Source: CAWJMD01 sp963843835 (GTDB lineage Bacteria; Actinomycetota; Actinomycetes; Actinomycetales; CAWJMD01). From it: a DNA stretch of 64,000 nucleotides. The DNA is taken from contig CAWJMD010000008.1 of the NCBI GenBank assembly GCA_963843835.1, forward strand, positions 496,001 through 560,000, given 5' to 3'. Made by a program: the position numbers and the translations under genes. The notes beneath the pieces are model-generated. The model did no database searches and was not told the DNA's origin. It worked only from the letters and a program-made list of their open reading frames with translations. How positions within the stretch are numbered: the stretch's first letter is position 1; every line of letters starts with the position of its first letter. Positions 1-8,937 of this stretch are shown here, piece by piece.

Positions 1-166
1 GGAGGCCGTCGTCCGCGCAACCGTCGTCACCGGCGCACACCAGGTGGTGGGCAGCACCGACGGCGTCGTTGTGCAGGAGGTCCCGGCCTCGCCGGAGCGT
101 GTGGTCACCCTGACCCTGCGACGCGACCGGGACGGGTGGCGCGTCCTGGGGGTCGCAGGTGCCTGA
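1..166 (+). CDS. C-terminal end of an unidentified protein (partial)
   Basis: An open frame enters from the left edge (first full codon at base 2) and stops with TGA at 164-166, giving about 54 residues that end in WRVLGVAGA. The composition, Val-rich beta-type segments with acidic and Arg residues, is that of a normal coding end. No family is recognisable from so short a piece. The 89-base gap to the next start contains no obvious terminator. Confidence 0.5.
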   Translation, partial: EAVVRATVVTGAHQVVGSTDGVVVQEVPASPERVVTLTLRRDRDGWRVLGVAGA

Positions 167-255
167 CCGGCACTCCGACGCGGGATGCGGCGCGCGAGTC
201 CGCTTTGCGGGGGTATCGTGCGGCCACCGTCGAGACGGCACGATGAGGAGAAGAG

Positions 256-1013
256 ATGGCAACGTTCACGCGGTCGGACGAGCTGCAGGGAGCGGAGTTC
301 GTCGATGCGGACCTACGCGGCGCCCGGTTCATCAGGGCCGACCTGTCCGGCGTCGTGATGCGGGCGTCGACGTGCAGGGGGCGGACATCGACGCACCGTG
401 GCTCTTCGACGCCGAGAGCTTCCTGCGCGTCAACGGGGTGGACGTGATCCCGCTCGTCGAGGCCGAGCTCGAACCGCCGCTTTCCCGGCCGCGCGGACCG
501 GCGCGCCGGAGATCCGGACGGCCTGCGCGCGGCCTGGGCCGCGCTCGAGCGCACGTGGTCGGCCACCCTCGATCGCGTCGCGGCGATGCCGGCTGGCACG
601 GTCGACGTGTCGGTGGGCGGCGAGTGGTCGTTCGCGCAGACGCTGCGGCACCTGGTCATGGCCACGGACGTGTGGCTGGGCCGGGCGATCCTGGAGGAGG
701 AACAGCCCTTCCACCCGATCGGCCAGCCCAACGCCGAGTACGAGACCGACGGCAACGACATGTCGGTCTTCACGACGGTCACACCGTCGTACGCCGAGGT
801 GCTCGAGGTCCGAGCGGGCCACGTCGCCAGGGTGCGCGACTTCCTCGCCACCGTCACACCGGACGAGCTGACCGCGACGCGGAGGAACCCGTGGGACCCC
901 GGGTACAGGAGACCACGCTGTCGTGCCTGCACACGATCCTCGAGGAGGAGTGGGAGCACCACCGCTACGCCGTACGCGACCTCGACGCGATCGAGGCGGA
1001 GTCCGGGGCCTGA
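256..1013 (+). pseudogene. DinB-fold protein with N-terminal pentapeptide-repeat segment, three frameshifts
   Basis: The reading frame starts at ATG 256 behind a GAGGAGAAGAG ribosome site. It begins with pentapeptide-repeat-like residues (LQGAEFVDADLRGARF), followed by a DinB/YfiT-like helical domain containing WSFAQTLRHLVMATDVWLG and a C-terminal EEEWEHHRYAVRDLD. DinB-fold proteins bind a metal through histidines and often act as thiol-dependent transferases; the substrate here is unknown. The protein can only be read by changing frame three times: near 362 (one G short in a G run), near 465-472 (one extra base) and near 905 (one base short). The coding content on both sides of each break is intact, so sequence error is as likely as true decay. 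Restored length is about 252 residues. Confidence 0.7.
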
Positions 1014-1021
1014 CGGACGTC

Positions 1022-1915
1022 TCAGGCGTCGGCCAGCCACGAGGCGGCCTGGCCGATGTCCCCGTGCACGAAGTCGTAGCCAGCGTCGATGAGGACCTGC
1101 GGGGCGACGCGCTTGCTGCCCAGCACGGTCTCGGCGAACTCGCCGAGCCCGAGCTTGAGCGCGAAGGGCGGGACCACGGCGACCGCCGGACGGTGCAGGG
1201 CCTTGGCGAGCGCGCGGGTGAACTCGGCGTTGGTCACGGGCTCGGGTGCGACGAGGTTCACCGGGCCCTCGACGTCGTGGTCGAGAGCGAAGGTGATGGC
1301 ACCGAGCACGTCGGGGAGGGTGATCCAGCTCCACCACGCAGACCCGCTGCCCAGCCTGCCGCCGAGGCCCACCTTGAAGAGGGGGAGCAGGCGACCCAGT
1401 GCGCCCCCACCCGGACCGAGCACCAGCCCGGTGCGCAGGTGGGCCACCCGGATGCCTGCGTCGTCGGCAGGGTGGGAGGCGGCCTCCCACTCGACGCACA
1501 CGTCGGAGAGGAAGGCGTGCCCCGGGGGATCGGCCTCGGTGAGCACCAGGTCGCCGCGGTCCGTCCCGTAGTAGTCGATCCCGGACGACTGCACCAGGAC
1601 GCGGGGGAGCGGGTCGAGCTGCGCCAGGGCGGTGCTGAGCGTCCGCGACGAGTCGACCCGGGAGTCGCGGATGACGCGCTTGTACTCGGCGGTCCACCGG
1701 TGGTCGGCCGCGCCGGCTCCCGACAGGTTGACCGCCGCCTCGACCCCGGCCAGGGCGGAGACGTCCAGCTCACCGGCGGCCGGGTCCCACTCCACCTCGT
1801 CCGCGGTCCGGGGCAGGCGCCGCACCAGGCGCAGCACGTCGTGGCCCTCTGCCCGCAGGTGGGCGACGAGCGGCTCCCCGATGAAGCCGGAGGCACCGCT
1901 GACGACGACCTTCAT
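1022..1915 (-). CDS. TIGR01777-type NAD-dependent epimerase (SDR family)
   Basis: A 297-residue protein beginning MKVVVSGASGFIGEPLVAHL, which shows the glycine-rich GxxGxxG nucleotide-binding motif of extended short-chain dehydrogenases at its N-terminus. The rest, including the SGIDYYG segment and the C-terminal RVAPQVLIDAGYDF, matches the layout of the TIGR01777 family (YfcH-like, sugar-nucleotide-epimerase fold). The substrate is not known for this family. It lies 34 bases downstream of the dihydrolipoamide acyltransferase gene on the same strand and is probably cotranscribed with it; this neighbourhood is common in actinobacteria but does not reveal the substrate. Confidence 0.85.
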   Translation of the reverse strand: MKVVVSGASGFIGEPLVAHLRAEGHDVLRLVRRLPRTADEVEWDPAAGELDVSALAGVEAAVNLSGAGAADHRWTAEYKRVIRDSRVDSSRTLSTALAQLDPLPRVLVQSSGIDYYGTDRGDLVLTEADPPGHAFLSDVCVEWEAASHPADDAGIRVAHLRTGLVLGPGGGALGRLLPLFKVGLGGRLGSGSAWWSWITLPDVLGAITFALDHDVEGPVNLVAPEPVTNAEFTRALAKALHRPAVAVVPPFALKLGLGEFAETVLGSKRVAPQVLIDAGYDFVHGDIGQAASWLADA

Positions 1916-1949
1916 GGCCGAACGAGCCGGCCGCCGCCCGACCTCGCCA

Positions 1950-4022
1950 TCAGAGGTTGAGGTCGCTCTCGAAGGCGCCTTCCTCGAGGCGCTCCTTGAT
2001 CGTCATCAGGAAGCGCGCGGCGTCGGAGCCGTCGACCAGCCGGTGGTCGTAGGAGAGCGCCAGGTACACCATCGACCGGATCGCGATCGTCTCGCCACCT
2101 TCCGAGTCGCTCGTCACGACCGGGCGCTTGACGACCGCACCGGTCCCGAGGATGCCGACCTGGGGCTGGTTGATGATCGGGGTGTCGAAGAGCGCGCCCC
2201 GGCTGCCCGTGTTCGTCAGCGTGAACGTGCCCCCGCCCAGCTCGTCCGGGGTGATCTTGTTGTTGCGGGTCCGGTCCGCGAGGTCCGCGATCTTGCGTGC
2301 CAGCCCGGCGATGTTGAGGTCACCCGCGTCGCGGATCACTGGCACCAGCAGGCCCCGCTCGGAGTCGACCGCGACACCGAGGTTCTCCTGGGCGGGGTAG
2401 ACGATCTCGTCGTCGTCGAGGGTCGCGTTGACCTTCGGGTGGGCCTTGAGCGCCTCCACGGTCGCCAGCGCGAAGAAGGGCAGGAACGACAGCTTGACGC
2501 CCTCGCGGGCCTGGAAGCTGGCCTTGGCGCGATCCCGCAGCCGCGCGATCTTCGTGACGTCGACCTCGACGACGGTGGTGAGCTGGGCCGACACCTGCAG
2601 CGACTCCACCATCCGCGACGCGATCACCTTGCGTAGACGCGACATCTTCTCGGTCGTCCCGCGCTGCGGACCGACGGACGCGCGGGCAGCCGGTGCCGCG
2701 GGCGCCGACGGCGCGGACGCGGCCGGAGCCTCGGCCGGGGCGGCCTTGGCCTTCTCCTCCGCCTCGCGGGCCGCGCGCGCCTCGTCGGCGGCGGCGAGCA
2801 CATCCTGCTTGCGGATGCGTCCGCCGACGCCGGTCCCCTTCAGCGACGACAGGTCGACGTCGTGCTCGGAGGCCAGCTTGCGCACCAGCGGCGTGACGTA
2901 GGACGCGTCCCCGCCCGAGGAGGGACGGCCGGCCGAGGAGGGTGCGGACGTGGCGGGCTCCGACCGCTCCCCGCTCTGCTCGGCGGAGGCGGTCGGCTCC
3001 TCGGCGCCCATGTCGGCGGACGGCTGGTCCGCCGCCGCCTGCTCGGCGTCGGGGGAGGGGGCCTCCTGCTTCTGCTCGTCCTGCTTCTGCTCGTCCTGGG
3101 GTGCAGGCTGCTGCTCCTGGGGGGCCTGCTGCTCGGCGCCGCCCTGGTCCTGGGAGGGCTCGCCGGAGGAGGTGTCGGAGCCGGCGGAGCCGCCTCCGCC
3201 CTTGCCGTCGCCGACGACCGCGAGAGGTGCTCCCACCTCGACGGTCTCGTCCTCGCCCACGAGGATCTTCTGCAGCGTGCCGGCCACCGGGGAGGGGATC
3301 TCGGTGTCGACCTTGTCCGTCGAGACCTCGAGCAGTGGCTCGTCGACCTCGACCGTGTCGCCCTCCGCCTTGAGCCACCGGGTGACGGTGCCCTCGGTGA
3401 CGCTCTCGCCGAGCGCCGGCATCGGGACCTCGGTCCCACCGCCGCCCGAACCGCCGCCGGACTGCTCGCCCGACGGCTGGCCGTCCGACGGCTGGTCGCT
3501 GGACTGCCGGTCGCCGGAGGGCTGGTCGCCGGAGGGCTGGTCGCCGGAGGGCTGGTCGCTCGAGGGCTGGTCGTCCGAGGGCTGGTCACCCTCGGACGGG
3601 CCCCGGTCCTCGGCCGGCTCGGGCGAGGCGGCGCCCTCCGCCTGCTGCGGCTCCTCGGCGTCCGTCGACGGCGCCTCGGTCTGCTCGTCGGCGGGCGCCT
3701 CGTCGGAGGTCTCGGTTTGCTGGGACCCCTCGCCGCCGGACTGCTCGGCGCCACCGGACTCGTCCCCGTCGCCGGAGCCGCCGTCCCCGTCACCGATCAC
3801 CGCGAGCTGGGCTCCCACCTCGACGGTCTCGTCCTCGTCCACGAGGATCTTCTGCAGCGTGCCGGCCACCGGGGAGGGGATCTCGGTGTCGACCTTGTCC
3901 GTCGAGACCTCCAGGAGCGGCTCGTCGACCTCGACCCGATCGCCCACCTGCTTCAGCCAGCGTGTGACGGTGCCCTCGGTGACGCTCTCACCCAGGGCGG
4001 GCATCTCGACGGAGCTGGACAT
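1950..4022 (-). CDS. sucB: Dihydrolipoamide succinyltransferase (E2 of 2-oxoglutarate dehydrogenase), two lipoyl domains
   Basis: E2 core of a 2-oxoacid dehydrogenase complex, moving acyl groups from E1 to CoA. The 690-residue protein has two nearly identical lipoyl domains (about 4-78 and 203-280, lipoylated Lys in EVSTDKVDTE), each followed by a long Ser/Gln/Glu/Pro-rich linker, then an E1/E3-binding domain (YVTPLVRKLASEHDVDLSSL, about 378-415) and the catalytic domain with the SYDHRLVDG active site (His about 660). I chose ATG 4022 over ATG 4034 because GGGAG lies 5 bases before it and the protein then starts MSSSVEMPALGES, as in relatives. The lpdA gene lies just upstream. In actinobacteria such proteins may serve the pyruvate and 2-oxoglutarate complexes together, so the acyl specificity is inferred. 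Confidence 0.93.
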   Translation of the reverse strand: MSSSVEMPALGESVTEGTVTRWLKQVGDRVEVDEPLLEVSTDKVDTEIPSPVAGTLQKILVDEDETVEVGAQLAVIGDGDGGSGDGDESGGAEQSGGEGSQQTETSDEAPADEQTEAPSTDAEEPQQAEGAASPEPAEDRGPSEGDQPSDDQPSSDQPSGDQPSGDQPSGDRQSSDQPSDGQPSGEQSGGGSGGGGTEVPMPALGESVTEGTVTRWLKAEGDTVEVDEPLLEVSTDKVDTEIPSPVAGTLQKILVGEDETVEVGAPLAVVGDGKGGGGSAGSDTSSGEPSQDQGGAEQQAPQEQQPAPQDEQKQDEQKQEAPSPDAEQAAADQPSADMGAEEPTASAEQSGERSEPATSAPSSAGRPSSGGDASYVTPLVRKLASEHDVDLSSLKGTGVGGRIRKQDVLAAADEARAAREAEEKAKAAPAEAPAASAPSAPAAPAARASVGPQRGTTEKMSRLRKVIASRMVESLQVSAQLTTVVEVDVTKIARLRDRAKASFQAREGVKLSFLPFFALATVEALKAHPKVNATLDDDEIVYPAQENLGVAVDSERGLLVPVIRDAGDLNIAGLARKIADLADRTRNNKITPDELGGGTFTLTNTGSRGALFDTPIINQPQVGILGTGAVVKRPVVTSDSEGGETIAIRSMVYLALSYDHRLVDGSDAARFLMTIKERLEEGAFESDLNL
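3466..3597 (-). repeat. Tandem 15-bp repeat encoding the QPSGD linker of the E2 protein
   Basis: The linker between the first and second lipoyl domain contains about nine tandem pentapeptides of the form QPSGD/QPSSD. In the DNA the central copies (about 3509-3570) are near-perfect repeats of a 15-base unit read on the plus strand as ggtcgccggagggct. Such flexible hydrophilic linkers let lipoyl arms swing between active sites. The exact DNA repetition makes copy number likely to vary between strains. Confidence 0.75.
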
Positions 4023-4115
4023 CGGCTCTCCCATCAGACTGCGGTCGGCTGCTGCGGCGGTACGACGGTGGTGCGGGTCGTGCGGTGGTGCGGGTGCAAC
4101 TCTGGTGCCAGGCGG

Positions 4116-5504
4116 TCAGGCGTGCACGTGCAGGGGCTTACCGGCGAGGGCCATGTGGGCCTCGCCCAGTGACTCGTTCTGGGTCGGGTGGGCGTGGAGC
4201 AGGGCGGCGACGTCCTCGGGGTAGGCCTCCCAGTTGACGATCAGGGAGCCCTCGCCCACCTGCTCGCCCATCCGCGCGCCGACGGCGACGAACCCGACGA
4301 TGGGGCCGTCCTTCTCGCGGATGAGCTTGACGAAGCCCGTTGTCCCGAGGATCTGGCTCTTGCCGTTGCCGCCGAGGTTGTAGTCCATGACCTCGACCTT
4401 GTCGTCGCCGTACTTCTCGCGCGCCTGGGCCTCGGTCAGTCCGACCGACGCGATCTCGGGATCGCAGTAGGTCACGCGGGGAATGCTGGAGTCGACGATC
4501 GGGGCCGGCTCCAGGCCGGCGATCTGCTCGGCGACGAAGATGCCGTGCGCGAAGCCGCGGTGGGCGAGCTGAAGTCCTGCCACGAGGTCCCCGATGGCGA
4601 ACACGCCGTCGACGTTGGTGCGCAACCGCTCGTCCGTCGTGACGAACCCGCGGTCGACGGCGACACCGGCCTCCTCGAAGCCGAGACCCGAGGAGCTGGG
4701 CCCGCGGCCGACGGCGACCAGCAGCACGTCGGCGTCGATCACGTCACCGTTCTCCAGCGAGACCTTCACGCCGGAGTCGGACTGCTCGACGCCGGCGAAC
4801 TTCACGCCGGTCTTGAAGTTGATCTTGCGCTTGCGGAAGGCGCGCTCCAGCACCTTGCTGGCCGAGGCGTCCTCGACCGCGACGAGCCGCGGCAGGGCCT
4901 CCACGATCGTGACGTCGACGCCGAACGACTTCCAGACGCTGGCGAACTCGACGCCGATGACGCCGCCACCGAGCACCACGGCGCTCTCGGGGATCCAGTC
5001 CATCTCCAGGGCCTGGTCGCTGGTCATCACACGTCCGGCGATGTCCAGCCCAGGCAGGCTCCGGGCGTAGGAACCGGTCGCCAGCACGACGTTCTTGCCC
5101 GTCAGGGTGCGGTCGCCGACCTGGACGGTGGTGGGCGACGTGAGCGTGCCCTCACCCTCGACGAGCGTGACCTTGTGCGCCTTCACCAGGCCCTGCAGGC
5201 CCTTGTAGAGGCGGCTGACGATGCCGTTCTTGTACTCGTTCACCCCGGCCATGTCGATCGACTCGAGCTGCGTGTGCACGCCGAACTTGGCGCCCTCGCG
5301 GGCGGTGTCAGCGATCTCGGCCGCATGCAGCAGGGCCTTGGTGGGGATGCACCCGTAGTGCAGGCAGGTGCCGCCGACCTTGTCCTTCTCGACGAGCGCG
5401 ACATTCAGGCCCAGCTCGGCGGCGCGGAAGGCGCACGCGTAGCCGCCGCTGCCGGCTCCCAGGATCACGATGTCGAAGGTCTCACCGGTGGCGTCGGCCG
5501 CCAT
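4116..5504 (-). CDS. lpdA: Dihydrolipoyl dehydrogenase (E3)
   Basis: A 462-residue FAD-dependent disulfide reductase that reoxidises lipoyl groups of 2-oxoacid dehydrogenase complexes and GcvH with NAD. The sequence shows the FAD motif GAGSGGYACAFRA, the redox pair in GGTCLHYGC (Cys47 and Cys52), a second nucleotide-binding motif GGGVIGVEFASVW and the C-terminal His-Glu active pair in HPTQNE (about 439-444). ATG 5504 was chosen because GGGAG lies 7 bases upstream and MAADATGETFDIVILGAG matches family starts; the open frame extends 32 codons further upstream without such support. It precedes sucB on the same strand with an 81-base gap after re-starting at 4022, suggesting one transcript. Confidence 0.94.
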   Translation of the reverse strand: MAADATGETFDIVILGAGSGGYACAFRAAELGLNVALVEKDKVGGTCLHYGCIPTKALLHAAEIADTAREGAKFGVHTQLESIDMAGVNEYKNGIVSRLYKGLQGLVKAHKVTLVEGEGTLTSPTTVQVGDRTLTGKNVVLATGSYARSLPGLDIAGRVMTSDQALEMDWIPESAVVLGGGVIGVEFASVWKSFGVDVTIVEALPRLVAVEDASASKVLERAFRKRKINFKTGVKFAGVEQSDSGVKVSLENGDVIDADVLLVAVGRGPSSSGLGFEEAGVAVDRGFVTTDERLRTNVDGVFAIGDLVAGLQLAHRGFAHGIFVAEQIAGLEPAPIVDSSIPRVTYCDPEIASVGLTEAQAREKYGDDKVEVMDYNLGGNGKSQILGTTGFVKLIREKDGPIVGFVAVGARMGEQVGEGSLIVNWEAYPEDVAALLHAHPTQNESLGEAHMALAGKPLHVHA

Positions 5505-5716
5505 GCTGCCGCTCCCTTGCGCGTCGGTTGCACGTGAACGGGAGGTCTGCGCGGCGGACCGCCCGAGCCTCCCGGACCCATCGTGTGGGCCGGGGTCCAT
5601 CCTGGCACTAGTCGACGAGCCGGTGGCAACCGGACCGCCCGGTACGCGACGGGACGCTACCGTCGTGGAGAGCGACGCTCAGCACGGCCGGAGCGCACGG
5701 GAACGAAGGGACTGGG

Positions 5717-6061
5717 ATGGGTCTGTTCTCTCGCCTGCGAGGTGGGCGACGCGCACGCGGCGAGCCGTCCACGGGGCCGATCGGCGGCGACGCCGGGCAG
5801 GTACGGCGCCACCTCGCCCAGTTCGCGTCCACCCGCTCCGGCCTCGAGGCCTACATCGAGCCGGCGACGACGGTCACGCCGACGACGCTGCTGCTGGTCG
5901 CCGGCGACGGTGAGTGGACCCGCCGCCCCGTGCCCGACCCCCAGGCCGCCCGCGACTTCGCCGCCAAGCTCGGTGTCGAGGTGTACGACATCAACCTGTC
6001 GGGCTACCCCTCCCGCATGCGCGAGTGGAACGCCCGCCAGAAGGAGCGCGGCCAGGACTGA
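5717..6061 (+). CDS. Small conserved actinobacterial protein, unknown function
   Basis: A 114-residue protein starting MGLFSRLRGGRRARG with an Arg-rich N-terminus and a compact alpha/beta remainder (TTLLLVAGDGEWTRRPVPDP, then FAAKLGVEVYDINLSGYP). The Lys/Arg-rich C-terminus ends RQKERGQD. I recognise it only as a type of small hypothetical protein often found near lpd/pepA in actinobacteria. There is no signal peptide or membrane segment. A ribosome site (GAAGGGA) precedes the ATG. It is divergent from lpdA across a 212-base gap holding a possible -10 box (TACCGT near 5656). Confidence 0.75.
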   Translation: MGLFSRLRGGRRARGEPSTGPIGGDAGQVRRHLAQFASTRSGLEAYIEPATTVTPTTLLLVAGDGEWTRRPVPDPQAARDFAAKLGVEVYDINLSGYPSRMREWNARQKERGQD

Positions 6062-6128
6062 TCCCGCCCAGGACTGGTCCCGCCCCCTCGGGGATCCGAT
6101 CCCCCGGGAACGGCGCGGCGGGGCGCGG

Positions 6129-7649
6129 TCAGCCGCCGATGCGCTCCGCCAGCGTCAGCAGGGTGCGCACCGCGACCCCCGTGCCGCCCTTGCCGGTGTA
6201 CCCGTGCGGGCCGGAACCGTTGAACGCCGGTCCAGCGATGTCGAGGTGTGCCCACGGGATCGGCCGGCCGTCCTCGTACCGCCCGACGAACTCCTTGAGG
6301 AAGATGCCGGCAACGAGCATCCCGCCGAACTTGTCGCCCATGTTGGCCAGGTCGGCGACGGGCGAGTCGATGGACGGCCTCAGCTCGGCCGGCAGCGGCA
6401 TGGGCCAGAACTGCTCGCCCGCGCTCTCGGCCGCGCCGACCACCTGGTCGCGCAGGTCGTCGTCGTTGGACATCACGGCGCTGACGCGGTTACCGAGCGC
6501 GACCATCTGCGCCCCGGTCAGGGTGGCGACGTCCACGAGCACGTCGGGGCGCTCCTCGCTGGCGGCGACCAGGCCGTCCGCGAGCACGAGCCTCCCCTCG
6601 GCGTCGGTGTTGAGCACCTCCACCGTGCGGCCCCCGTAGATCGAGATCACGTCGGACGGACGCTGCGCGGTGCCCGACGGCATGTTCTCGGCCAGGCACA
6701 GCCAGCCGGTCACCGCGAGCGGCAGCTGCAGCCGGGCGGCGGCGATCACGGTGTGAAGGACGACGGCGGCGCCAGCCATGTCGAGCTTCATCGTCTCCAT
6801 GCCCGCAGCGGGCTTGATCGACAGGCCGCCGGAGTCGAACGTGATGCCCTTGCCGACGAGGGCGAGGTGCTTGCGCGCCGCACGTCGTCCGCCGGTCGGG
6901 GTGTAGCTCAGCTTGACGAGCCGGGGGCCGCGGCTGGACCCCTGACCGACACCGACCAGGCCGCCGTAGCCGCCGCGGACGAGGGCCGCCTCGTCCAGCA
7001 CCTTCACCGTGACGCCGTGCTCCTTGCCGAGGTCGCGGGCCGCCTCGGCGAACGCGGCGGGGTAGAGGTCGATCGGGGGGCAGTTCACCAGGTCCTTGGT
7101 GCCGCCGACCGCCTCGGCCAGCACGGCGGCGCGGGTGACGGCGGCGCGCGCGTCCCCGTCCCGGGACAGGGGGGTCAGCACGGACACCTTGCCGACGGCG
7201 TCGGGGCCCGACGACGCCGTGCGCTTCTTGTACGCGGTGTAGGAGTACGCGCCGAACAGGGCGCCCTCGGACACGGCCGCGACCTGCTCGGCGGTGCGCG
7301 CCGGGAGGCCCATCGCGACGTGCTTCACGCCGGCGAGGTCGCGCACCGCGGCACCGGCCGCCCGGCGCAGGGTCTCGAGGTCGAGGCCTCCCTTGGCGAC
7401 CGTGCCGACGCCCGTCAGCACGACGATCGGCGCCTTGACCTCGTCGTTGGCGGGTACGCGCCGCACCTCGTCGGCGGCGCCCTTGACCCCCAGCGCGGCG
7501 AGGGAGTGCTCCAGGTCACGGCGCAGGCCGGCGGGCAGCGAGTCCGCGAGGTACAGGCGGGGCCCGTCGTCCGTGGTGGCGACCGCCACGACGATCGCGT
7601 CGGCTGCCAGGGTGGCGGCGTCCTTGCCGGTCAGGCTGAGCGTGGTCAC
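6129..7649 (-). CDS. pepA: Leucyl aminopeptidase (M17 family, cytosol aminopeptidase)
   Basis: A cytoplasmic metalloexopeptidase removing N-terminal residues. The 506-residue protein contains the M17 signature NTDAEGRL (about residues 344-351) and the metal/catalytic segment VGKGITFDSGGLSIKP, with an N-terminal macro-like domain. The GTG at 7649 is chosen as start (VTTLSLTGKDAATLAADA) because GAGGAG lies just before it; the open frame extends 54 codons further but that part is low-complexity and Arg/Pro-rich. It is divergent from gcvT across 134 bases. Confidence 0.93.
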   Translation of the reverse strand: MTTLSLTGKDAATLAADAIVVAVATTDDGPRLYLADSLPAGLRRDLEHSLAALGVKGAADEVRRVPANDEVKAPIVVLTGVGTVAKGGLDLETLRRAAGAAVRDLAGVKHVAMGLPARTAEQVAAVSEGALFGAYSYTAYKKRTASSGPDAVGKVSVLTPLSRDGDARAAVTRAAVLAEAVGGTKDLVNCPPIDLYPAAFAEAARDLGKEHGVTVKVLDEAALVRGGYGGLVGVGQGSSRGPRLVKLSYTPTGGRRAARKHLALVGKGITFDSGGLSIKPAAGMETMKLDMAGAAVVLHTVIAAARLQLPLAVTGWLCLAENMPSGTAQRPSDVISIYGGRTVEVLNTDAEGRLVLADGLVAASEERPDVLVDVATLTGAQMVALGNRVSAVMSNDDDLRDQVVGAAESAGEQFWPMPLPAELRPSIDSPVADLANMGDKFGGMLVAGIFLKEFVGRYEDGRPIPWAHLDIAGPAFNGSGPHGYTGKGGTGVAVRTLLTLAERIGG

Positions 7650-7770
7650 GGTTCTCCTCGCGTCGACGGTGCCGCAGGCCCTGGGTAGAAGGGCGCCGGG
7701 CAGGCCGACAGGGGATGCCGACCAGGGTTGTGCCGCCGATGCTAGCCACTCCCGGTCCGGGAGAGGCGGG

Positions 7771-7776
7771 TAGGTT
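7771..7776 (+). promoter_or_regulatory. -10 box of the leaderless gcvT transcript
   Basis: TAGGTT lies 7 bases before the gcvT ATG with no ribosome site between. The TANNNT box directly ahead of a start codon is the known layout of leaderless actinobacterial genes. Confidence 0.6.
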
Positions 7777-7783
7777 GCCCGCC

Positions 7784-8911
7784 ATGTCTGACGCAACCGA
7801 CGCTCCCGCACCCGCCCGCACCGGTCCGCTGCACGACCGGCACCTCGCGGGCGGCGCCAAGCTCGCCGACTTCGGCGGGTGGTCGATGCCGCTGGAGTTC
7901 GCGGGCGGGGGCGTGCTGGCCGAGCACGCCGCCGTGCGAGACGCCGTCGGCGTGTTCGACGTCAGCCACCTGGGCAAGGCCCTGGTCTCGGGACCGGGTG
8001 CCGCCGACTTCGTCAACGCCACCCTCACCAACGACCTGCGCCGCATCGCGCCCGGTCAGGCCCAGTACACGCTGTGCTGCGACGACGGCACGGGCGGCGT
8101 CGTGGACGACCTCATCGCGTACCTGCGCTCGGACGACGAGGTGCTCCTGGTGCCCAACGCCGCGAACACCGCCGAGGTGGTGCGGCGCCTGGCTGCGGAA
8201 GCACCGGCCGGCATCGAGGTGACCGACCAGCACACCGAGTACGCGGTGATCGCGGTGCAGGGCCCCCTCTCGGACGAGGTACTCGGTGACCTCGACCTCC
8301 CGACCGGGCACGACTACATGTCGTTCGCCGAGACGACGTGGGGCGACTCGCCCCTGGTGGTCTGCCGCACCGGCTACACGGGGGAGCGCGGGTACGAGCT
8401 GCTGCCGCGGTGGGAGGCGGCGGGTCCCCTGTGGGACGCGCTGCTCGTGGGCGCGGCGGCCCGCGGTGGACGTGCCGCCGGCCTCGGTGCCCGGGACACC
8501 TTGCGCACCGAGATGGGTTACGCCCTGCACGGTCACGAGCTGAGCCTGGACATCACTCCCGTCCAGGCGAGGGTCGGCTGGGCCGTGGGCTGGAAGAAGG
8601 ACGCGTTCTGGGGCAAGGACGTGCTCGCCGCGGAGAAGGCGGCCGGACCCACACGGGTGGCCCGGGGGCTGCTGGCGCTCGAGCGCGGCGTGCCGCGGGC
8701 GGACCTCGACGTGCTGGCCGCCGACGGGACGGTCGTCGGTCGAACGACCTCGGGCACCTTCTCGCCGACCCTCAAGCAGGGCATCGCCCTCGCGCTGCTC
8801 GACCCTGCCGTGGCCGAGGGTGACGAGGTGGCGGTCGACGTGCGCGGCCGTCAGGTGCGCTGCCGGGTCGTCCGGCCACCGTTCGTCGAGGTTCAGACCC
8901 GCGAGGGCTGA
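7784..8911 (+). CDS. gcvT: Glycine cleavage system T protein (aminomethyltransferase)
   Basis: Takes the aminomethyl group from GcvH-lipoate and transfers methylene to tetrahydrofolate, releasing ammonia. The 375-residue protein begins MSDATDAPAPARTGPLHDRH and contains typical family segments: KLADFGGWSMPLEF, VGVFDVSHLGK, the folate-site YTGERGYEL and the C-terminal TSGTFSPTLKQGIALALLD. ATG 7784 has a TAGGTT box at 7771-7776, exactly 7 bases upstream, indicating a leaderless transcript; the open frame upstream to 7715 lies before this promoter. No other gcv gene is in the window. Confidence 0.94.
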   Translation: MSDATDAPAPARTGPLHDRHLAGGAKLADFGGWSMPLEFAGGGVLAEHAAVRDAVGVFDVSHLGKALVSGPGAADFVNATLTNDLRRIAPGQAQYTLCCDDGTGGVVDDLIAYLRSDDEVLLVPNAANTAEVVRRLAAEAPAGIEVTDQHTEYAVIAVQGPLSDEVLGDLDLPTGHDYMSFAETTWGDSPLVVCRTGYTGERGYELLPRWEAAGPLWDALLVGAAARGGRAAGLGARDTLRTEMGYALHGHELSLDITPVQARVGWAVGWKKDAFWGKDVLAAEKAAGPTRVARGLLALERGVPRADLDVLAADGTVVGRTTSGTFSPTLKQGIALALLDPAVAEGDEVAVDVRGRQVRCRVVRPPFVEVQTREG

Positions 8912-8937
8912 GCCCGGACGGGTTCCGCCGAGCCGGG

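Noticed and set aside
2862..4172. Long plus-strand frames opposite sucB
   Set aside because: They mirror the lipoyl domains and repetitive linkers in reverse, are low-complexity Leu/Gly/Ser-rich and have no start signals.
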